Below, in pieces: positions 6,424 through 7,086 of a stretch of 7,086 nucleotides of DNA (positions are counted from its first letter, which is position 1; each line of letters opens with the position of its first letter). This DNA is from Myxococcales bacterium. Its GTDB lineage: Bacteria; Myxococcota_A; Polyangia; Polyangiales; Polyangiaceae. The notes under the pieces are model-generated. The model ran no database searches, was not told the origin of the DNA, and was given only the letters and a program-made list of their open reading frames with translations. The translations under genes and the position numbers were made by a program. The stretch covers positions 1-7,086 of the forward strand of contig JAHFDX010000190.1 in the NCBI GenBank assembly GCA_023248785.1. Direction: 5' to 3'.

Positions 6424-7086
6424 ATGACGCCTCTATGCCCCTCGTGTCAGTCTCCCGTCGAACCGTCAAGCCGGATTTGTCCAGGTTGCGGCACACTGCA
6501 GGCGCGTTCACGTGACCCCATGGTGGGGCGTGAAATCTACCTCGACTATGGCCGCCTCACGATTGAAGGCAAGGTGGGCGAGGGCGGGATGGGTCTCGTC
6601 TATCGCGGTGTTCTCTATCCGTCACCAACGGGCGTTGAGAGCGGCATCCTTGCTCCAACCGAAGTAGCGGCGAAAATCCTGAGGCCCGAGTTTGTGCAGC
6701 ACGAGGTCGTCGGGAGAATGTTCCACAACGAAGCCAAACTCCTACGAAGGCTTCGGCACCCCAACATCGTCGAATACATCGATTCAATTCTCATCGACGG
6801 TCGTCTGGTTGTGCTCATCGAGTACGTCGATGGCCAGCCTCTCGACGAGGTGATTGCGCGCCACGTGGCTCGTCATCGTCTGTCGAAGATTGGGTTGCCT
6901 TGCTTACCCTTCTTGCGCGCGTGGTACTACTTCGAGCAACTTTTGGGCGCACTCGCAACGAGCCATGCGCTCGGTATTGTTCACCGCGACATCAAACCCC
7001 CGAACGTGCTCATCCGTCGCGACGGAATCGTCAAACTCACCGATTTCGGGATCGCACGACTCTCGCTCCCGCATGCACAAGGCACG
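6424..7086 (+). CDS. Ser/Thr protein kinase with N-terminal zinc ribbon (cut by window edge)
   Basis: The first 221 residues of a Hanks-type (PknB-like) kinase; the frame is open to the last base. A small zinc ribbon comes first: C5-P-S-C8 and C19-P-G-C22. The kinase domain starts near 43: glycine-rich loop GEGGMGLVY at 52-60, ATP-anchoring lysine K84 in VAAKIL, helix-C glutamate E103, catalytic loop HRDIKPPNVL at 187-196 (D189, K191, N194) and DFG at 207-209. All key residues are present, so the kinase should be active. About 15 extra residues (roughly 64-79) sit between the glycine loop and K84, and the segment after the hinge (about 145-165) is also long. The rest of the kinase lobe and any sensor or membrane part lie beyond the right edge. 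ATG 6424 is chosen because it includes the zinc ribbon; a GTG is directly before it and no clear ribosome binding site is seen. The substrate is unknown. Confidence 0.93.
   Translation, partial: MTPLCPSCQSPVEPSSRICPGCGTLQARSRDPMVGREIYLDYGRLTIEGKVGEGGMGLVYRGVLYPSPTGVESGILAPTEVAAKILRPEFVQHEVVGRMFHNEAKLLRRLRHPNIVEYIDSILIDGRLVVLIEYVDGQPLDEVIARHVARHRLSKIGLPCLPFLRAWYYFEQLLGALATSHALGIVHRDIKPPNVLIRRDGIVKLTDFGIARLSLPHAQGT

Overview
The window looks like ordinary chromosome from a Gram-negative deltaproteobacterial-type bacterium, most likely Myxococcota. This is an inference from gene content: a type IV pilus PilM, a Ser/Thr kinase with an N-terminal zinc ribbon, a FliA-type sigma factor and a possible sigma-54 promoter. 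GC content looks moderately high by eye. No tRNA, rRNA, CRISPR array, transposase, integrase or phage gene was seen.

Layout, left to right. (1) pilM on the minus strand, cut by the left edge so only its N-terminal half is present. (2) A 215-bp divergent intergenic region. (3) A secreted LysM plus M15/DUF882-type (MepK-like) peptidoglycan hydrolase on the plus strand, followed by a perfect 20-bp palindrome. (4) A 238-bp leader holding a -24/-12 sequence that fits sigma-54, then a sigma-70-family (FliA/sigma-28-like) factor with a strong ribosome binding site. (5) A 125-bp imperfect palindrome that exactly fills the gap between two convergent genes and touches both stop codons. (6) On the minus strand, an 852-residue exported protein with one, and probably two, phosphodiester-glycosidase (NAGPA)-like domains. 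(7) Upstream of it on the same strand, an RluA-family rRNA pseudouridine synthase; these two probably share a transcript. (8) Divergent from rluA and 42 bp away, a Ser/Thr protein kinase with an N-terminal zinc ribbon, cut by the right edge in its activation segment.

The genes do not form an evident single pathway. Several relate to the envelope or to signalling: the pilus platform, peptidoglycan remodelling, an alternative sigma factor, an exported putative glycosidase and a kinase. No new defence or mobile system is visible. The items most worth a second look are the palindromic element between the convergent genes (with a possible decayed relative about 0.8 kb upstream), the tandem domain architecture of the 852-residue protein, and the possible sigma-54 to sigma-28-like cascade.
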